From contig NZ_CP034118.1 in the NCBI RefSeq assembly GCF_003856495.1, forward strand, positions 2,330,182-2,394,181: a stretch of DNA of 64,000 bases, written 5' to 3'. This document shows positions 1-8,125 of the stretch, piece by piece (the stretch's first letter is position 1; every line of letters starts with the position of its first letter). Made by a program: the position numbers and the translations under genes. The notes below the pieces were generated by a model that was given only the letters and a program-made list of their open reading frames with translations, had not been told where the DNA came from and searched no databases. The stretch comes from Staphylospora marina (GTDB lineage: Bacteria; Bacillota; Bacilli; Thermoactinomycetales; Thermoactinomycetaceae).

Positions 1-430
1 TGGTTTGTCCGGATTGCGGGTCTTTGAATACCACATTTGGAGTGAATGCCGGGTGATTCATGGATCGCAGATCCACTTTGACTTCAACCGGATTTCCGTT
101 CAGCAGAACATCCACGTTCAATTCCTCGATCAATTGATGCGCCATATAGTCATCGATCGGATAAAATGCCTCGATCTCTCTGTCCTGCGCAGTTGTATTT
201 TCCAACTCGTATTCAACGGCAACCTCATTCGTTAAATGGGCATCGTACTTCCAAGGCTGCTTCTTGATCTGAAAGGTAACCTTCCCGCTCTTCACTTTCA
301 CATGTTGATCATTTGAGTCAAACATCAGACCGCCATGCCAAGACCAGGATGTTGACTTGTCCGCGTATGCATGGGCCGGAATCATGCAACACAAGATGAC
401 TGCCAACAGAATCGGGATCAGTCGATTCAA
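1..430 (-). CDS. Secreted protein of unknown function (3' end cut by window edge)
   Basis: The open frame runs off the left edge, so only the N-terminal 143 residues are visible. I chose TTG at 430 because a GGAGG lies 7 nt upstream and the product then begins with a textbook signal peptide: MNRL, a hydrophobic run, and an AHA-YA cleavage site near residue 23. An ATG at 445 in the same frame overlaps that ribosome site. The mature part has a segment about polarity-balanced ionic residues and a probable beta-rich fold (VAVEYELENTT...). I do not recognise the family. Its TTG overlaps the TGA of an upstream frame (TTGA), which suggests translational coupling to the 427-815 frame. Confidence 0.7.
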   Translation of the reverse strand, partial: MNRLIPILLAVILCCMIPAHAYADKSTSWSWHGGLMFDSNDQHVKVKSGKVTFQIKKQPWKYDAHLTNEVAVEYELENTTAQDREIEAFYPIDDYMAHQLIEELNVDVLLNGNPVEVKVDLRSMNHPAFTPNVVFKDPQSGQT

Positions 431-815
431 TGAATGTACCTCCATTGACATATACCGATTTGTCTTGCGATTTTGTGAGTCAGTACGGCATTCTCAATCA
501 CGCTTCTTTTCTGCTCTGTACTCATCTGCTCTGTACTCAGATACTTGATGATGAATACCCCCTGATTCGTACGAACCGGCAGAACTTTGTGACTGTTTCC
601 GCCGCGAATGGGGGAATGGAATGAAAGAAAAAATGACCGCCAATTTCCTGTCTCAGTCGTTCAACCCGCTCCCCAAATGGGTAACTGCGAAAAAAATACA
701 TGATTGAAAACCGAAGATCAAGAGAATTCTGTTTGGGGCCGGTTTCCGGATCGTGAACTCTGCGCCTCTCCCAAAATCTGTCTTCCGGAACCGTAAAAGG
801 AACGTTTTCATTCAA
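427..815 (-). pseudogene. Possible small upstream gene, read in two frames (frameshift or chance)
   Basis: A frame opening after the stop at 661 and ending at TGA 427-429 encodes a plausible tail (VLPVRTNQGVFIIKYL..., then ...VLTHKIARQIG) directly coupled to the secreted-protein gene. A second frame from ATG 815 (MNENVPFTVPEDRFW...) overlaps it and would join it by a one-base shift near 585-600. Joined, they would give one protein of about 125 residues. Within it a 15-bp tandem duplication at about 510-540 repeats the residues STEQ. No ribosome site is visible for ATG 815. This could be a frameshifted gene or two chance frames; I recognise no domain. Confidence 0.3.
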
Positions 816-933
816 TGATCACAAAATCTTTGAAAGAATCGGGACGAAAATGATCCTCTCATATCGAATTCTCTCATAGAGAGGAAATGGGGGGATCGAC
901 ATCGAGAGGAAACATCCGTCCCGAAGAGGGATC

Positions 934-3345
934 TTGAAGAAAGCGACGGTTCTTGCCACGTTGGGGGCGCTGGGGTTTTCCCTGCTTGCCCCGATGAAAG
1001 ACACGCTGTCGGCCGATCCGGAACCTCGTGTGAAGCGACTGGACGGAGCCAACCGGTATGAAGTGTCGGCAAGGATCAGCCAGGAGCTGACGGCTCGCGG
1101 CTTCACCTCCGACACGGTGGTGCTTGCACGGGGAGACCTGTTCACCGACGCGCTGTCGGGCGGTCCGCTGGCAAGCCGGCTGAAAGCCCCGATGTTGCTG
1201 ACGTCAACCGGTTCTCTTCCGGCGCCCATTGAGAGCGAAGTGACCCGCCGGAAACCGTCCCGGGCGATCATCTTGGGCGGAACGGGTTCCGTTTCCGAGG
1301 ATGTGGCCGACCGCTTGAAGCAGCTGGGAGTCAGTCAGGTGGAACGGCTGGACGGTCCGAACCGATTCGCCGTTTCGGCGAAAGTGGCGGAAGAAGTGGT
1401 CGCCGGCAGCCATGCGGACACCGCGTTCATCGCCAGCGGTCTGGTCTTCCCGGATGCCCTGTCCGCATCCAGCCTGGCCGGACAGAACGGATGGCCGATC
1501 CTGCTGACGGGCCAGGACAAGCTTCCGGAAGAAGTGAAGACCTTCATCCAAACTCACCCGACCATCAAGAAATACGTGATCGTCGGGGGAACCGGCACGG
1601 TTTCCGATTCGGTGAAAAGCGAACTGATGGCGCTGGGCAAGACGGTGACCCGGATCGGAGGAGCCAACCGGTTCGAAGTGGGCGTCAATCTGGCTCGCAC
1701 CTTCAACATGAGCCCGGAATCGCTGGTGTTTGCCCGGGGGGATGTGTTCGCTGACGCCTTGTCCGGGGGACCGCTCGCCGCGCTGACGCGTTCCCCGCTG
1801 ATGCTGGTGATGCCCGGAAGCCTGCCTGCTCCCGTGGAATCCTATCTGAAAGAGTCTGCCGGCCGATTCCATGAAGGATACATTCTGGGGGGAACCGGTT
1901 CGGTACAGGTGGACATCGAGCGGAAGATTGTCAGCTTCGTCATGAAAGAGGAGCTTCGCGGCGTATGGGTGGACATGTTCCATGACGGGGCAAAGACCCC
2001 CCAACAGGTGGACAAGTTGCTCGCCGACGTGAAGAAAATGGGGGCCAACGCCATTTTCCTGCAAGTGCGGAGACGGGGAGATGCGTTCTACAACAACAGC
2101 CTGGAACCCCGGACGGAAGACCCTGCCTTGCCGGCCGGTTATGATCCGCTGCAGGATCTGATCACCAAGGCGCACGCTTCCAACCCGCGCATCCAGGTGC
2201 ATGCCTGGTTTGCCACGATGCCGATCTGGAACAAAACGACTCCGCCCAAGAGCGTCAACCACATTTTCAATGCCCATGGCCCCTCCAAAACCGGACGTGA
2301 CATGTGGCTAAGCCTGAATCATGCCGGGGAGAACGTTTCGGGATCGGAGTACGTGATCGACCCGGGTCATCCCGACGCGGTCAACCACACGGTCAACGTC
2401 GTCAAGCATGTGGCGCAAAACTATGCCGTGGACGGCATTCACCTGGATCTCATCCGTTACATGGAGACGGACTGGGGGTACAATCCCACCGCGGTGAGCC
2501 GTTTCAACAGCCAATACGGCCGCACCGGACTGCCGAATCCCCAGGATGAGGTCTGGAAAGCCTGGCGCCGGGAACAAGTGAACAACATGGTTCAAAAGAT
2601 CTATGCCGCCGTCGTCTCGGTTCGTCCGAACGCAGTGGTCAGCGCCGCGACCATCAGCTGGGGCAACGGTCCGCGCACCATCGAGGAGTACAACGCTTCC
2701 CGCACCATGAACAGTGCCCTGCAGGACTGGAACCGCTGGCTGAAGGAGGGATGGATCGACGTTGCCATCCCGATGAACTATTTCCGCGAATACGACGCCG
2801 ATCAGAAGGTTTGGTTCGAAAACTGGCTGAATTGGGAGAAGGATCATCAGTATGAGCGGAACATCTATCCGGGCGTCGGCATCTACATGAACAGCATTTC
2901 GGACGGCATCACCCAGATCCGGAAAGCACTCCGGCCTTCGCCGTCCGGCAACTTCGTGCAAGGGGTCGTGCTGTACAGCTATGCCGTCACGAACAAAGAC
3001 GGAGTGGACAACCAAGTGTTCTATTCCGCGCTGACGACATCCAGCCCGTATGATTCCATCCAACCCCCGGTCTTTGCAACTCCGGCCGTACCGCCGACTC
3101 TGTCCTGGAAATCGGCGCCGACCGACGGACACCTGACCGGGAAATGGGTGCAAACAACCGGTGTGCCGGATCACCGGGAAATCAAGATCACAGGACCTGA
3201 AAACCGGACCGTCTTCACAGACGGCAGCGGCGAATTCACCGCTCTCAATCTGAAACCCGGCACCTACACGGTCCAGGCGGGCAGCGTTTCCAAAACGGTC
3301 ACCGTGTCCGCCGGCAAAGTCTCAAACGTGCAGTTGTCAGAGTGA
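934..3345 (+). CDS. Cell-wall-binding (CWB2) glycoside-hydrolase-like protein (GHL10/DUF187)
   Basis: 803 residues, probably exported and bound to the wall. Start TTG 934 follows an AGAGGG. An N-terminal signal-like segment (MKKATVLATLGALGF...) is followed by three cell-wall-binding type 2 repeats at about residues 30-330; each carries the signature of a RGDxFxDALSGGPLA-type motif and an ILGGTGSV-type motif. Residues about 340-700 are a GHL10 (DUF187, YngK-like) TIM-barrel domain starting RGVWVDMF, with GIHLDLIRY as the likely catalytic strand. The last 85 residues look like a carboxypeptidase-regulatory/Ig-like beta domain. CWB2 repeats bind anionic wall polymers in other Firmicutes, and GHL10 domains are thought to act on glycans; the substrate here is unknown. 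It stands alone and ends at a strong terminator. Confidence 0.88.
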   Translation: MKKATVLATLGALGFSLLAPMKDTLSADPEPRVKRLDGANRYEVSARISQELTARGFTSDTVVLARGDLFTDALSGGPLASRLKAPMLLTSTGSLPAPIESEVTRRKPSRAIILGGTGSVSEDVADRLKQLGVSQVERLDGPNRFAVSAKVAEEVVAGSHADTAFIASGLVFPDALSASSLAGQNGWPILLTGQDKLPEEVKTFIQTHPTIKKYVIVGGTGTVSDSVKSELMALGKTVTRIGGANRFEVGVNLARTFNMSPESLVFARGDVFADALSGGPLAALTRSPLMLVMPGSLPAPVESYLKESAGRFHEGYILGGTGSVQVDIERKIVSFVMKEELRGVWVDMFHDGAKTPQQVDKLLADVKKMGANAIFLQVRRRGDAFYNNSLEPRTEDPALPAGYDPLQDLITKAHASNPRIQVHAWFATMPIWNKTTPPKSVNHIFNAHGPSKTGRDMWLSLNHAGENVSGSEYVIDPGHPDAVNHTVNVVKHVAQNYAVDGIHLDLIRYMETDWGYNPTAVSRFNSQYGRTGLPNPQDEVWKAWRREQVNNMVQKIYAAVVSVRPNAVVSAATISWGNGPRTIEEYNASRTMNSALQDWNRWLKEGWIDVAIPMNYFREYDADQKVWFENWLNWEKDHQYERNIYPGVGIYMNSISDGITQIRKALRPSPSGNFVQGVVLYSYAVTNKDGVDNQVFYSALTTSSPYDSIQPPVFATPAVPPTLSWKSAPTDGHLTGKWVQTTGVPDHREIKITGPENRTVFTDGSGEFTALNLKPGTYTVQAGSVSKTVTVSAGKVSNVQLSE

Positions 3346-3349
3346 ATCA

Positions 3350-3388
3350 AAAACCACCCGCATCCCTCCCGGGACGGGTGGTTTTTTG
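3350..3388 (+). terminator. Intrinsic terminator of the CWB2-GHL10 gene
   Basis: ACCACCCG and CGGGTGGT pair around a short loop and are followed by six T on the + strand, 5 nt after the stop codon. Confidence 0.85.
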
Positions 3389-3518
3389 GTGACTCATGCC
3401 CGTTGGAATTCAACCGCTTCTCTTCTTCAAGCGGCATGTCACGAATTCTTTCGGCACACAAACTCCTTCAGCACGAAGTTCAGAATCACCACATGGACCA
3501 TCAACTTGTACCACTTGT

Positions 3519-3893
3519 TCACAGCATGTCTTTCAAGTGGATTCCCTCCCCGGTACCGAAAGAACGGTAAAAATAGGAGGCCCCGCCGAGAAGCACCAAG
3601 AGCATGCAAACGTTCCGTACGGGATTCCGGATCTTGCGTTGATACCGGGTTCCGCGCAATTTTTCATCACAGCTCTCTCCCATTTTCCGGTCCCACACAA
3701 TTCGGAACAATGTCAATAAGACCGAGTATCCAGCCACCGCTCTTGAAGAATGTTCCAACGGCAGCAAAAACCCTCCGACCACGAAGACAACAGCCCCTGC
3801 CAACGTCATCCACATTTCCACTTTCAGGAGCACCCACGCCCGTTCAAACTCATCCCCAAAAACTTCCCGCAGCTCCTGCTTGATCGCATCCAT
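3519..3893 (-). CDS. Small membrane protein of unknown function
   Basis: 124 residues from ATG 3893, chosen because GAGAGGAAA lies at good distance upstream; an in-frame ATG at 3938 has no ribosome site. After an amphipathic start (MDAIKQELREVFGDEF) there are about three hydrophobic segments (AGAVVFVVGGFLLPL, a second around AVAGYSVLLTLF, and a third MLLVLLGGASYFY), with a basic loop between the second and third. No catalytic motif is seen. It faces the CWB2 gene tail to tail across about 170 nt. Confidence 0.6.
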   Translation of the reverse strand: MDAIKQELREVFGDEFERAWVLLKVEMWMTLAGAVVFVVGGFLLPLEHSSRAVAGYSVLLTLFRIVWDRKMGESCDEKLRGTRYQRKIRNPVRNVCMLLVLLGGASYFYRSFGTGEGIHLKDML

Positions 3894-3936
3894 CCCGATT
3901 TCCTCTCTTTCTCTTTCTTTTTCACTTTCTTCCATC

Positions 3937-3968
3937 AAAAAACCCGCCCGGGTGTTTCCGGAACGGGA
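3937..3968 (-). terminator. Intrinsic terminator of spo0M
   Basis: On the minus strand CCCG-tt-CCGG pairs with CCGG-g-CGGG and is followed by six T. It lies 27 nt past the spo0M stop. Confidence 0.75.
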
Positions 3969-3994
3969 TGTCCTGTCTGCTTGAATAGAGCCGT

Positions 3995-4792
3995 TTACCA
4001 GCCGGCGATCAGTCCTTCGGAGTTGCGACGGATGAACTCGCGGATGGTTTCCGCCGCTTTTTGCGGGCTTTCCAGCTCGGCGGGACCAAAACTGAACGAT
4101 CCTTTCCTCTCGTCGAGATCCAGTTCGTCGGCAATCATGCCGAGCAGGCCACGGGTTTGCTTGTCCAGTTCAAAGTAACCGCTGATGCGGTGTTCGGTAT
4201 GACGGGGCTGGTACATGAAGACGATTTCGTCATATTCCCCGCGGAATTCCCGGGTCGCATGAAACTGGATGATCTGCCATCCGCCGTCGCGTTGCCCGGT
4301 GTATCCTTCGCCCAGATGGGTCATTCCGAGAAGTTTGAATCCTTCGAGGAGATTGAAGAGAAGTCCGCTCGGGATCACAGCCACCGCATCAATGTCCTTG
4401 GCATCCAGTCCCTGCTGGATGTCCAGTTCGGTCTGGAAGTAATATCGGGTGTTCAGTGAAGAAACCGGAAGGTATTTCGGACAGGTGAACGAAAACGGGA
4501 ATTCCTTGCTTTCCCCGGGAGAAACGATGAACGACTCCCGAAATACGGGAACCGTGGCCACCGTTTCATTCACGGGAAGAGTATGATCCCCTTTCTTGTA
4601 CTTGGACGAGAGGCGCAGATGGACGTTCAGACCATCCACCTTTTGCTCCACTTCTCCGCCCTTGAGAATGATTTTTCCGGTGACTTCTTCACCCATGACG
4701 ATATGATGCTTGTCCAGAATCAGGTCAATTTTCGCCGCTCCGATCCCCAGGGAAGCGAGAAACCGTTTCAGCAAAGCCCCCAGTCCTTTCAT
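3995..4792 (-). CDS. spo0M: Sporulation-control protein Spo0M homologue
   Basis: About 265 residues with the Spo0M (SpoOM/arrestin-like) fold across its length. The N-terminal LLKRFLASLGIGAAKID is the family hallmark, followed by beta-rich segments (EVTGKIILKGGEVEQKVDGL) and a C-terminal part with a FELDKQTRGLLG stretch. Spo0M modulates entry into sporulation in Bacillus subtilis. The start is uncertain: ATG 4792 has no ribosome site, while TTG 4774 (codon 7) has AAAGGA upstream and matches the usual Spo0M length better. The end is intact. Monocistronic, 143 nt downstream of the BioC-like gene. Confidence 0.85.
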   Translation of the reverse strand: MKGLGALLKRFLASLGIGAAKIDLILDKHHIVMGEEVTGKIILKGGEVEQKVDGLNVHLRLSSKYKKGDHTLPVNETVATVPVFRESFIVSPGESKEFPFSFTCPKYLPVSSLNTRYYFQTELDIQQGLDAKDIDAVAVIPSGLLFNLLEGFKLLGMTHLGEGYTGQRDGGWQIIQFHATREFRGEYDEIVFMYQPRHTEHRISGYFELDKQTRGLLGMIADELDLDERKGSFSFGPAELESPQKAAETIREFIRRNSEGLIAGW

Positions 4793-4935
4793 TACGTGAG
4801 ATTCATTCACAATGTTACCACAATCGGGTCGGGGTGAAACAAACATCAAGAACATTCCCTTGGTTGCGATCCCGCCGACCCGATTCCCTTTCCGCACCCC
4901 CGTCCCGTCCCCGCGACACCACGGGTCGTTTCCGT

Positions 4936-5781
4936 TCAGACGGGAGGAGCCGTCACTTCCCGCAGATGTTCCCTTCCCGCTTTTCTTCCGTACACCTGCA
5001 ACAGGTGACAAGTGGCATACACCTGGTTGCGTCGCCGATACCGGAGGTTGTACCTGCGCATCACTTCGGTGACCACGATCCGATCCAGGCCGAAAGGAAG
5101 CGGCCGGACAAATTCGCTTTCGCCCATGCCGTGGATGGTCTCAAGAAGCGACCGGCAATCCGGAAACTCCAGCAGGTGCCAACATTCCCTGCTTCCCGTC
5201 TTTGTCAGTCCGCATCTGCGAACCACTTCTTCCCATTCCCCGGTGGAGCGATACAATGCCGGTTCCGGCCGATGAATCCCGTGTTCCGCTTCCACCTGTT
5301 TCACCACGTCCCGCAGTTCCGTGACGGTATCGATGCCGAACGCGGAACAGATGATCCACCCTTTCGGAGCCAGCCAATCGGTCCACTTCCGGATGGCCGC
5401 TTCGGGATCCGACAACCAGTGCAGCAATCCGGTGGACACGATGAGATCAAAGGGTCCGTACTCACCGAGATCATCGATTTCGGCATCCGCCTCCAAGAAC
5501 CGGACCCGGTGGGAGGGTTCCACCTTCTCCTTGGCCACGGACAGCATCCCTCCGGAAAAATCGACGGCCACGACCCGCGTTTCCGGAAAACGGTCCAGAA
5601 ACAATTGGGTCAGGTATCCGGTTGCGCAACCGAGCTCGAGAATCGTCGCGGGACGAAGGTTCATTTCCTGCAGGGTGTCCATCATCCGATGTGCCATCTT
5701 CCTCGGCACGACAGCCACTCCATCATAGGTGGCCGCCACCCGGTCAGCCTTGCGTTTCAGTCGGTTTTTGTCGAACTTCAC
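4936..5781 (-). CDS. bioC: BioC-like malonyl-ACP O-methyltransferase / class I SAM methyltransferase
   Basis: 281 residues. Start GTG 5781 has AAGGAGG seven bases upstream; longer versions would run into the terminator of the preceding gene. It has a class I SAM-binding motif (ILELGCATGYLT), an acidic motif II (VVAVDFSGGM) and a post-I/III region (FDLIVSTGLLHWLSDPEAAI). The N-terminal KRKADRVAATYD...MAHRM is typical of BioC, which methylates malonyl-ACP to start pimelate synthesis for biotin. No other biotin gene is near, so a general SAM methyltransferase role cannot be excluded. Confidence 0.7.
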   Translation of the reverse strand: MKFDKNRLKRKADRVAATYDGVAVVPRKMAHRMMDTLQEMNLRPATILELGCATGYLTQLFLDRFPETRVVAVDFSGGMLSVAKEKVEPSHRVRFLEADAEIDDLGEYGPFDLIVSTGLLHWLSDPEAAIRKWTDWLAPKGWIICSAFGIDTVTELRDVVKQVEAEHGIHRPEPALYRSTGEWEEVVRRCGLTKTGSRECWHLLEFPDCRSLLETIHGMGESEFVRPLPFGLDRIVVTEVMRRYNLRYRRRNQVYATCHLLQVYGRKAGREHLREVTAPPV

Positions 5782-5938
5782 GGCCACCCCTCCTTTTCCG
5801 CGAAAAGAAATGTCGATGCACACCCACACAATTTGTTTTGTCTTTGGATACCCGGCCGTCAAAATCCTTCCTTCCGGACAGGAACCGACGCAGAGTCGGA
5901 CGAATTTTGCCGTTTTCGACAAATTCGGGCTTCGTAAA

Positions 5939-5981
5939 GCAAAAAAACGGAAATCGGACCGGATGTCCGGTCCGATTTCCG
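5939..5981 (-). terminator. Strong intrinsic terminator of the PemK-like gene
   Basis: A perfect 16-bp inverted repeat (arms CGGAAATCGGACCGGA) with a 2-nt centre at 5948-5981 is followed by seven T on the minus strand. Confidence 0.9.
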
Positions 5982-5997
5982 TGTATATCAACACCGG

Positions 5998-6399
5998 TCA
6001 ATGACGTGTAACCGCTTCCGCCGGTTCCTGCGTCCGGCCGCTCAATCCCAGACCCGTCAGCAGCAGTCGGGTGATGTCGGCCATGACCACGTCGCCGATC
6101 CGGCCGAGGTGCTTTTCCAGACGGTTTTTCGGAACACTGGCGATCACCAGTCCGGAAGCTTTCCGGTCGGTGTCCAGCCATTCGGCATGCTCGCTTCTGA
6201 TGATCACCCGTTCCGTGTCGGCCCCGGCGATCTTTTCTTCCACCGGGAACAGCGGGACCACCGTGACCAAGTCGCACGCCGGGAACGGGGAACGGACACA
6301 CACCGCTGGCAGGGTCCGACGGTTTCCGGTCACTTCCAGTTCTCCTTCGAACCTAACCAGAAAGACATCCCCACGGCGGAGATTCAACTGATTTCTCAT
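5998..6399 (-). CDS. Orphan MazF/PemK-like protein
   Basis: 133 residues. The layout follows the MazF/PemK SH3-like fold: an early RRGDVFLVRFEG strand, the core NRRTLPAVCVRS strand with a polar break and VTVVPLFP, and a C-terminal LIASVPKNRLEKHLGRIG...ITRLLLTGLGL segment like the end of MazF. Known MazF enzymes cleave RNA. The usual catalytic Arg/Thr positions are only weakly matched, so activity is uncertain. GGAGG lies upstream of ATG 6399. No antitoxin frame is visible in the 160 nt before the start or after the stop. Confidence 0.5.
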   Translation of the reverse strand: MRNQLNLRRGDVFLVRFEGELEVTGNRRTLPAVCVRSPFPACDLVTVVPLFPVEEKIAGADTERVIIRSEHAEWLDTDRKASGLVIASVPKNRLEKHLGRIGDVVMADITRLLLTGLGLSGRTQEPAEAVTRH

Positions 6400-6561
6400 C
6401 CGCTGTCAATCCTCCGTGTGAAAAATATCTGCTCAGGATTGCGTGATACAAATTCCTTTCCGTGTTTCGAAAATCCTGCCCTTCGGGGAAGTTTTTGCGA
6501 AAGCCGGGCAAGGGATGGATATCCGTGGTTGATCTGGGAATGGTAATGCAAAAAGTGCGGG

Positions 6562-6909
6562 GTGATGAAAAGGATGAAAGCATGGATTCAGATGATGGCC
6601 GTTCTGATCCTCTTGTTCGGCGGCGGGGAGCAGCCCGCGTCGGCCATGACACCCTCGGCACACGGTGCCGTGGTCTCCTTCCAGGCGGAACAAGTCCCGT
6701 CCGACGACGGACGCACGGAGGGACAACAGCCCGCCAAACCGAGCGGAAACCGGCTCGGGCAAAACGTGCCGGACTTGACCCGGATCAACATGTCGGCGGC
6801 CGACAACAACGACGGTGAACCGCTTCAACTTCTGCTCATGGGACTGGCAGCGGCGGCGATCCTGCTCTTTCTCGCCCTGTGGAACCGCTCCAGGGAAGGA
6901 GCGAAGTGA
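6562..6909 (+). CDS. Small exported, C-terminally membrane-anchored protein
   Basis: 115 residues. A signal peptide (MKRMKAWIQMMAVLILLFG, cleavage near ASA) is followed by about 55 hydrophilic residues rich in Q, P, G and D, and a C-terminal membrane segment (LLLMGLAAAAILLFLALW) with a basic tail. This is a sortase-free anchored topology. GGGGTG precedes ATG 6562; ATG codons at residues 1, 2 and 5 are all possible. It is divergently transcribed from the PemK-like gene, ends at a terminator and has no recognisable family. Confidence 0.6.
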   Translation: MMKRMKAWIQMMAVLILLFGGGEQPASAMTPSAHGAVVSFQAEQVPSDDGRTEGQQPAKPSGNRLGQNVPDLTRINMSAADNNDGEPLQLLLMGLAAAAILLFLALWNRSREGAK

Positions 6910-6912
6910 ACA

Positions 6913-6952
6913 AGGAAACCCATCCCTTGCACATCCTGCGGGATGGGTTTTT
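6913..6952. terminator. Bidirectional intrinsic terminator
   Basis: AACCCATCCC and GGGATGGGTT flank a short loop, with T-runs in both readings. It separates converging genes 6562-6909 and 6956-7945. Confidence 0.85.
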
Positions 6953-6955
6953 GCG

Positions 6956-7945
6956 TCAGCGGATATGATCCATGATGATTCGGTGCACTTCGCGGGAGGT
7001 TTTGACGGATTTCACTTTTTTGTTGTCGACGTAAACATCCAGCCACAGTTCAGCATCTTCCTCCCTGCGACCGACCACTTCGATGACGACATGTTCGTTG
7101 TCGTAAATGCCCCATTTCCAGTCATGCTCAAAGAATTCGAAGGGATACACTTCCCAGTTTCCGACCGGCTTGTTATTGACCATTTTGATGTACGGTGCGT
7201 CCTGATCGCCGGTGGCCTCGAAATATCCCTTGTTGACTTCCACCCAACCCTTGTCGGTCTTTTCCCAACGTTTGTGATAATACTTGCCGTCAATGACTTC
7301 CAGCCCGTACAGTTCGTCTTCGGTGAAAAAGTCGGCCGGGAAGCAGCGGTATTTGCCGGTTTGCGGATCCTTGATGAGTTTGGCCGGCTCTCCTTCCGCC
7401 TTCCCTTTGCGACGGATGCGATCCAGTTCGGCCCGCTCGCAAGCTTGTTCCAGCGCTTTCAGGACGAAATCGGTCCGCTTCATCTTCGTTTCCCGAAGCG
7501 CTTCTTCCAAGCGTTGCGAAAGTTCGGGCGGAAGCGGAGCCACCAGGTATTTCTCCGGATTGGAACGCCAGCGCTCCATCCAGGCATCCTCTTCCCAATT
7601 TTCTTCGAGGTCCAGCTTGGCCCCCGATGAGGAAGAGGAGGAAGAAGAAGAGGAAGAAACGGAGCTCCATTTGTTGTCAAAAGGATTGGAAAGATCATCG
7701 TTGCTCAATTTTTCCAACACATTCGGGTTGTATTCCGGTTGCGGGGAAGTGGAATAGTCGTGCTGTGAATAGGTTCCGGACGTTGAAGAATCCGTGCCGT
7801 AATACGGAACAGTGTTCTGGGAACCGAGATCATCCCATTCTTCCACCTGCAAGTTTTCCACGGTGTACTCGGCATCAATTTCGGTACGTTGACCGAAGTC
7901 AATGCTTTCAACCGTTCCGGCATAACTGTTCTTCTTGTTGCCCAT
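6956..7945 (-). CDS. Ribbon-helix-helix-like protein with serine tract
   Basis: 329 residues in three parts. Residues 1-92 are acidic and low in hydrophobicity. Residues 94-106 are an almost pure serine tract encoded by TCT/TCC/AGC-type codons, which leaves a long GA-rich run in the DNA. Residues about 133-171 (LVAPLPPELSQRLEEAL then KMKRTDFVLKALEQACE) have the strand-helix-helix pattern of CopG/Arc DNA-binding proteins. The C-terminal half is beta-rich with several W/Y residues (PVGNWEVYPFEFFEHDW). The whole is not a family I can name. It could be a DNA-binding or spore-associated protein; the serine linker suggests two flexible modules. Confidence 0.6.
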   Translation of the reverse strand: MGNKKNSYAGTVESIDFGQRTEIDAEYTVENLQVEEWDDLGSQNTVPYYGTDSSTSGTYSQHDYSTSPQPEYNPNVLEKLSNDDLSNPFDNKWSSVSSSSSSSSSSSGAKLDLEENWEEDAWMERWRSNPEKYLVAPLPPELSQRLEEALRETKMKRTDFVLKALEQACERAELDRIRRKGKAEGEPAKLIKDPQTGKYRCFPADFFTEDELYGLEVIDGKYYHKRWEKTDKGWVEVNKGYFEATGDQDAPYIKMVNNKPVGNWEVYPFEFFEHDWKWGIYDNEHVVIEVVGRREEDAELWLDVYVDNKKVKSVKTSREVHRIIMDHIR

Positions 7946-8042
7946 TCCCGTTCCACCCTTTCTGTCCCGTTTGAAAACAAACGCATCTCAAATAAATCTC
8001 TTTTCAATTGAATAATAACAGCTTTTCCCCTTGGAAAATAGA

Positions 8043-8077
8043 GAAAAGATGCCTCAGAATGTAGGCATCTTTTTGAA
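8043..8077. terminator. Bidirectional intrinsic terminator
   Basis: AAAAGATGCCT and AGGCATCTTTT arms around a 9-nt loop. On the minus strand it ends the M32 carboxypeptidase transcript. Confidence 0.85.
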
Positions 8078-8125
8078 ACCCTGATATTGGAATCTTTTTG
8101 TGTCATCGCAATGCTGACGGTCCGT

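Noticed and set aside
4061-5937. Long + strand frames opposite spo0M and the BioC-like gene
   Set aside because: They have no ribosome site or known motif and mirror the frames of the real minus-strand genes.
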